53,967 nucleotides of DNA from Bacillota bacterium (GTDB taxonomy: Bacteria; Bacillota; Bacilli; Bacillales_A; Planococcaceae), in assembly GCA_023405135.1 (NCBI GenBank), contig JAEXYZ010000007.1, forward strand, positions 1-53,967, written 5' to 3'. Made by a program: the position numbers and the translations under genes. The notes beneath the pieces are model-generated. The model did not search any database. It had not been told where the DNA came from and saw nothing but the letters and a program-made list of their open reading frames with translations. Below, in pieces: positions 50,341-53,967 of the stretch (its first letter is position 1; the number at the start of each line of letters is the position of its first letter).

Positions 50341-50989
50341 TGCGTCTCATCCTCTTTTCTATTGATCTTCCAAGGAATGTTAATACGAGTGTCATGATAT
50401 AGTAAATTACACCAGCGATTAGTAGGGGTTCAAAATAACGGAATGTTGATCCACCAACAACATATGCTCGACGCATAATATCTAAGGCACCAATTACAGT
50501 TACGATTGCTGATTCTTTATTTAATGTAATAAATTCATTCATTAATGAAGGTAAAATATTTTTCATCGCCTGTGGCAAAATAATATCCTTCATCATTTTA
50601 GAGTAAGGAACTCCAAGTGCTTTTGCTGCCTCTTGTTGTCCTTTATCTACTGCATTAATCCCTGCACGAATAATTTCAGAAACATATGCACCTGAGTTTA
50701 ACCCAAATGCGATAATAGCAGCAGGTATTGGATCGATGTTTGTACCAATAAATTGTGGTATTGCATAATATATAAGCATCAACTGTAGTACAAGCGGTGT
50801 ACCACGGAAGATTGATGTATAAAACTCTGCAAACCATCTTAATGGTTTAATACTACCGATTTTACATAAAGCTAGCAAAATCCCAAGAACTAGCCCTACA
50901 ATCGTTGCAAAGACAACAATTTGTAATGTTACACCTATCCCTTGTAAAATATAAGGAATAGAGGGAACGACTTTCGAAAAATCAAACAT
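50333..50989 (-). CDS. Polar amino-acid ABC importer permease (HisM/GlnP type)
   Basis: 218 residues with about five helices. It starts FDFSKVVPSIPYILQGIGVTLQIV, the usual HisM/GlnP entry, and has the coupling loop EAAKALGVPYSKMMKDIILPQAMKNILP and SIFRGTPLVLQLMLIYYAIP. It forms a homodimeric channel, since only one permease gene is present. It lies between receptor and ATPase genes. A hairpin separates it from the receptor gene. Confidence 0.95.
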   Translation of the reverse strand: MFDFSKVVPSIPYILQGIGVTLQIVVFATIVGLVLGILLALCKIGSIKPLRWFAEFYTSIFRGTPLVLQLMLIYYAIPQFIGTNIDPIPAAIIAFGLNSGAYVSEIIRAGINAVDKGQQEAAKALGVPYSKMMKDIILPQAMKNILPSLMNEFITLNKESAIVTVIGALDIMRRAYVVGGSTFRYFEPLLIAGVIYYIMTLVLTFLGRSIEKRMRRSD

Positions 50990-51069
50990 CGTTAGCCCCC
51001 TTTCATCTTTTTAAATTTAAAGCGCAAGCGCCATATTTATATATAATTACTTATTTATTAAGAAGAGAA

Positions 51070-51099
51070 ACGCCATTCAGATTTAACTGAATGACGCAT
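51070..51099 (-). terminator. Attenuator hairpin between receptor and permease genes
   Basis: On the minus strand GCGTCATTCAG pairs with CTGAATGGCGT, with TTTCTCTTC after it. A weak T-tail suggests partial termination, giving more receptor than permease, as is common in such operons. Confidence 0.7.
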
Positions 51100-51104
51100 T
51101 TGTA

Positions 51105-51905
51105 TTATTGTTCAACCACGAACCATTTTTTCTTAAGCTCGTCAATTTTACCTTCATCGATTAACTCTTGAATTACTTGGTCGAATTCAGCTTTTAATTT
51201 ACTGCCTTCTTGGAATACTACTGCTTTGAAATCTGGGTCTTCTACTTCAATTGGGAATGCTGCTAAGTCATCGTTTTGTGCTAAGTAATTTTCCGCAACG
51301 ATATTTTCAATAACAGCACCTTGGAAACGGCCATTTTTCATTTCTTGAATTACTTCTGGAATTAAGTTACGGCTTTCTACTGTAAAGCCATTCTCTTCAC
51401 CTAATTTTTTAGCTAATTCTTCTTGAATTGAAGAAACTTGTGCACCAACTACTTTTCCTTTTAAATCTTCTAAAGAAGCGATATTACTTTCTTTTGGTGA
51501 TACTAAATATTGCTCTGTTTCATAATATGCAGTTGAGAAGTCCACTACTTCATCACGATCTTTAGTTGGAGTCATACCAGCAATAACAAAATCAAATTTA
51601 TCTGCTTGTAAACCAGGAATTAAACTGTTGAAGTCTGAGTTTGTGAATTGTAACTCATACCCTAAACGCTCTGCAATTAAGTTTGCTAAATCAATATCAA
51701 AACCGATAATTTCATCGCTTACTGCAGTGTCTACATATTCAAATGGTGCGTAGTCAGCTGATGTACCTACACGTAATACTTTTGCTTCCTCTGTTGCTGC
51801 ACCTGTTTGTGATTCTGTTTCTGTTGTTTCTTTTTCAGCTGTACCACAAGCTACTAAAATACCAATGACTAATACTAGCATGAATAAAAAATACTTATTT
51901 TTCAT
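51105..51905 (-). CDS. Amino-acid-binding lipoprotein of the ABC importer
   Basis: A 266-residue receptor with lipobox LVAC (Cys20). The family-3 solute-binding fold is clear: LRVGTSADYAPFEYVD, IIGFDIDLANLIAERLGYELQFTNSDFNSLIPGLQADKFDFVIAGMTPTKDR is the classic ligand-binding run, and YETEQYLVSP follows. A Glu-rich linker follows the lipid anchor. The ligand is likely a polar amino acid (Arg, Lys, ornithine, Gln or similar) or an omega-amino acid, given the aminotransferase gene 25 bp upstream. GGAGAACTCAACA precedes the ATG. Confidence 0.93.
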   Translation of the reverse strand: MKNKYFLFMLVLVIGILVACGTAEKETTETESQTGAATEEAKVLRVGTSADYAPFEYVDTAVSDEIIGFDIDLANLIAERLGYELQFTNSDFNSLIPGLQADKFDFVIAGMTPTKDRDEVVDFSTAYYETEQYLVSPKESNIASLEDLKGKVVGAQVSSIQEELAKKLGEENGFTVESRNLIPEVIQEMKNGRFQGAVIENIVAENYLAQNDDLAAFPIEVEDPDFKAVVFQEGSKLKAEFDQVIQELIDEGKIDELKKKWFVVEQ

Positions 51906-51930
51906 TGTTGAGTTCTCCTTTGTTGTTTAA

Positions 51931-53235
51931 TTATTGTTCTTCTAAATATCTTTGAATTGCTTTTTCGAGCATTTCTAAGCCATCATCAATTTGTTCTTTT
52001 GTTACTGTTAATGGTGGAATCATTCGAATTACTTCCCCGACATTACCACATAAATAAAACAGTACCCCTTCTTCTAATGCATAATCAAGAATCTTCATAA
52101 CTGCTTGTCCATCTAGCTCACCTGTTTGTGGATTTGAAATTTCAATTCCAATCATGAGACCAGCTGAACGGACATCACTAATAATTGAATATTTCTCTTT
52201 TAATGAAAGTAATTGCTGTCTAGCATATGCTCCAACTTCTCTTGAATTTTCTACAAGCTTTTCATCATGTAAAATTTCTAATGTTGTCAATGCTACTGAA
52301 CAAGCAATTGGGTTACCTCCAAATGTAGTACCATGCATACCAAGTGGCCATTGTTGCATTAATTTTTTCGATGCAACAGTTGCACTTAACGGCAAACCAG
52401 ATGCAATCCCTTTTGCAATAGCCATAATATCTGGCGTTACATCAAAATATTGAGCTGCAAACCATTCACCAGTGCGGCCAAAACCAGTTTGTACTTCATC
52501 AAATATTAATAAGATGCCATGCTCATCACAAATTTCTCGAACTTTCTTTACCCATGCTTTTGGTGGAATAATATAGCCACCTTCACCTAGAACTGGCTCC
52601 ATAATTACAGCAGCCACTTCTTCTGGTGTTACTTGATGTTTGAACAAACGTTTGAAGTCTTTTTCAAGCTGTTCAACACAATAAACTTCTGGGTCAATAT
52701 CTTTTGGACAACCTTTTACATCCGCATATGGGATTTGATAAGACAAATGTGAAGGCTGTAAAAATTTACGATATTTGCTTTTCGAAGTTGTCACACTTAA
52801 AGCGCCCATTGATCGGCCATGGAAACAACCTGTAAATGACACTACGTAAGGGCGTTTTGTTACAAACTTCGCAAGCTTTAAAGCTCCTTCAATTGCTTCA
52901 GTTCCACTGTTTGCAAAGAAAAAGCAATCTAAATTCCCTGGCAAAACTTTACCTAGTTCTTCTGCTAATCTTAAAATCGATTCATACATGATTACACCTG
53001 ATGGTCCATGTACTAATTGATCGGCCGCATCTTTAATACTTTGAACAACTTTTGGATGACGATGTCCAGTATTTGCTACAGCAATTCCTGATGTAAAATC
53101 TAAATATTTCTTACCATCTGCGCCATAGTAATAGCAACCTTCTTCTTTCACTATTGGAATATTCGGATGATCCTTCGCCATACTCGGCGCTAAATAATCA
53201 CCCATACGTTCATATAAATCAAGCCAGTTACCCAT
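51931..53235 (-). CDS. Class III omega-aminotransferase (GabT-like)
   Basis: The 434-residue PLP enzyme has the phosphate-binding loop FFANSGTEAIEGALKLAK, FTGCFHGRSMGALSVT, Asp246 in LLIFDEVQTGFGRTG contacting the cofactor nitrogen, Schiff-base Lys275 in DIMAIAKGIASGLPL, and HGTTFGGNPIACSVAL. It transfers the terminal amino group of an omega-amino acid (4-aminobutyrate, ornithine, 5-aminovalerate or similar) to a 2-oxo acid. It is the first gene of an operon with an amino-acid importer, which suggests import followed by catabolism. Substrate choice cannot be read with confidence. GAAGGAAAGCAGC precedes the ATG, and TATAAT lies about 30 bp upstream. Confidence 0.9.
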   Translation of the reverse strand: MGNWLDLYERMGDYLAPSMAKDHPNIPIVKEEGCYYYGADGKKYLDFTSGIAVANTGHRHPKVVQSIKDAADQLVHGPSGVIMYESILRLAEELGKVLPGNLDCFFFANSGTEAIEGALKLAKFVTKRPYVVSFTGCFHGRSMGALSVTTSKSKYRKFLQPSHLSYQIPYADVKGCPKDIDPEVYCVEQLEKDFKRLFKHQVTPEEVAAVIMEPVLGEGGYIIPPKAWVKKVREICDEHGILLIFDEVQTGFGRTGEWFAAQYFDVTPDIMAIAKGIASGLPLSATVASKKLMQQWPLGMHGTTFGGNPIACSVALTTLEILHDEKLVENSREVGAYARQQLLSLKEKYSIISDVRSAGLMIGIEISNPQTGELDGQAVMKILDYALEEGVLFYLCGNVGEVIRMIPPLTVTKEQIDDGLEMLEKAIQRYLEEQ

Positions 53236-53779
53236 GCTGCTTTCCTTCTTTCTTATTATACAAAGACTAAAGATTCGTTATTATTAGTAGAATGCTAATA
53301 AAATGACAATTCCAACATTTATTTAATATATAATCTATTGTATAATTATGCAACAGGAAAAACAACAGAAAATTATAGTCGGAATTGGTTTAATATTTAA
53401 AAATATTTAACGTAAGTGATAAATTACAATAACTTATTATATATAGGATAGTTATATGTTTTATTAAATGCTCATTTACTTATTTTCAAATAATTATCAC
53501 TATCTTTAAAACAGCTTGGAAACTATATTCCAGGCTGTTTCTATTTATAAATATCCATTTTTATAGAAGTAATCTAAATAATGAAAAATTATACACTTCT
53601 TAATATTTACAATTCCTATAGGTATTATTATAATTAACTGTATTAAATTATTATAATAGGAAGTAAACGAATCATTATCCAGATGCTAGTAATAAAAAGG
53701 ATTAGTAAAAAATTAAGAAACTAAATAGGCTCAGTTGAAAATGAGACAACAACCAATAATTATTTAAGGAGGCAATAAT
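53236..53779. other. Intergenic stretch upstream of the aminotransferase and the thioredoxin-like relic
   Basis: The left part holds the leftward aminotransferase promoter (TATAAT near 53258-53263, minus strand). A hairpin with AAACAGCTTGG/CCAGGCTGTTT lies at 53508-53540 and may end an incoming transcript. The right part holds the ribosome site AAGGAGG of the small frame at 53780. No further gene is seen. Confidence 0.45.
53508..53540. terminator. Hairpin in the intergenic region
   Basis: AAACAGCTTGGAA pairs with TTCCAGGCTGTTT (one mismatch) around ACTATA, followed by CTATTT. No gene on the plus strand ends nearby, so its user is unclear. Confidence 0.6.
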
Positions 53780-53893
53780 ATGACAACTGTGATTAAAAAC
53801 GATTTTTTAAGCTATGGTTCAAAAGAAGCACCAGTAAAAGTGAGGGCACTGAAAAACTTACGCTTTTTATTGCGTATCGGTTTTTCAGAATAA
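53780..53893 (+). pseudogene. Thioredoxin-fold protein gene cut by an IS1182-type insertion
   Basis: ATG 53780 behind AAGGAGG encodes VIKNDFLSYGSKEAPVKV, the start of DsbA/thioredoxin-like proteins of Bacillales (usually continuing with a CPYC-type motif after about 30 residues). After about codon 21 the frame enters foreign sequence (RALKNLRFLLRIGFSE) and stops at 53891. The redox centre is absent, so the gene is inactivated by the insertion. Confidence 0.65.
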
Positions 53894-53967
53894 AAAAAAG
53901 GCACTTTCTGTTCGATTTTGAACAGAAAGTGCCTTCTTTCTTTGTCTATTTCTTACTCTTTTTCGTT
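53845..53967. mobile_element. End of an IS1182-family element (continues past the window)
   Basis: GGCACTGAAAAACTTACG resembles the terminal inverted repeat of IS1182-type elements (GGCACTGAAAAAC...). It interrupts the thioredoxin-like frame. A perfect hairpin AAGGCACTTTCTGTTC/GAACAGAAAGTGCCTT at about 53899-53935, with T-rich flanks, is the expected transposase terminator, which would place a leftward-reading transposase gene beyond the window. The exact junction (53843-53846) needs an uninterrupted homologue. Confidence 0.65.
53899..53936. terminator. Terminator hairpin inside the IS1182-type end
   Basis: A 16-bp perfect stem with loop GATTT, flanked by A-rich (left) and T-rich (right) sequence, usable in both directions. 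Confidence 0.8.

Noticed and set aside
53270..53330. A sigma-54 promoter before the aminotransferase
   Set aside because: TTGGAATTGTCATTTT lacks the required GC at -12. A sigma-A TATAAT close to the gene is more plausible.

Overview
The window is AT-rich, with AGGAGG-type ribosome binding sites, frequent TTG/GTG starts and many intrinsic terminators. It carries spore-germination (ger) remnants, classical 7-1-7 Fur boxes, a CsoR copper switch, an Spx paralogue, SE1561, YitT, YdhK and an ArsR/ArsB/ArsC operon. This fits a low-GC endospore-forming member of the Bacillales, most likely near Lysinibacillus/Solibacillus (Planococcaceae-Caryophanaceae). That placement is inferred from gene content only. 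It is chromosomal sequence with a conserved housekeeping flavour, interrupted by insertion-sequence scars at both ends (IS30-type at 1-204, IS1182-type from about 53845) and in the middle (IS3-type, about 35265-36335).

Layout. 1-3.1 kb: end of an IS30 transposase, a DUF4871 lipoprotein and a wrecked gerABC operon in which gerA is fused to the tail of gerB and followed by a headless gerC. 3.3-5.5 kb: arsRBC arsenic operon with a 20-bp palindromic operator. 5.6-11.1 kb: a LysN-like aminotransferase, then copper homeostasis (csoR, copZ, copA) with a DUF1541/YdhK lipoprotein. 11.3-16.5 kb: DUF1292 protein, SelO/YdiU AMPylase, a membrane protein, a MATE exporter and a LysR regulator. 16.6-21.6 kb: LysR-divergent nitrate/sulfonate-type ABC importer with a RutB/BiuH-like cysteine amidohydrolase, then an MFS exporter. 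21.7-26.4 kb: flavin reductase, CPA1 antiporter with an RCK tail, an NAD(P)-binding protein and a PseG-like glycosyltransferase-fold protein. 26.7-34.6 kb: a CheY-like regulator coupled to a four-repeat MshEN-like/CheX-like protein, SE1561, an ABC-F ATPase, an Spx paralogue with MarR, an orphan ECF sigma factor, an M20 dipeptidase and a small membrane protein. 34.6-38.2 kb: poor region with the IS3 relic and two unrecognised genes behind a 22-bp palindrome. 38.2-42.2 kb: heme O synthase, secreted M14 carboxypeptidase, AbrB-type transporter and an exact 21-bp tandem repeat. 42.3-48.3 kb: Fur-regulated iron-siderophore locus in which the reductase, AraC regulator and receptor are intact but the ATPase and both permeases are broken. 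48.6-53.2 kb: YitT and an aminotransferase plus amino-acid ABC importer operon. 53.8 kb: a thioredoxin-like gene cut by an IS1182-type end.

The most unusual items are: the CheY-like/MshEN-CheX gene pair; the Spx paralogue lacking the second redox cysteine and two conserved arginines, with a MarR partner and twin operators; the unknown secreted/cytoplasmic gene pair at 36.4-37.5 kb; the half-decayed siderophore importer; and the 21-bp intergenic repeats. I found no rRNA, tRNA, CRISPR array or recognisable riboswitch.
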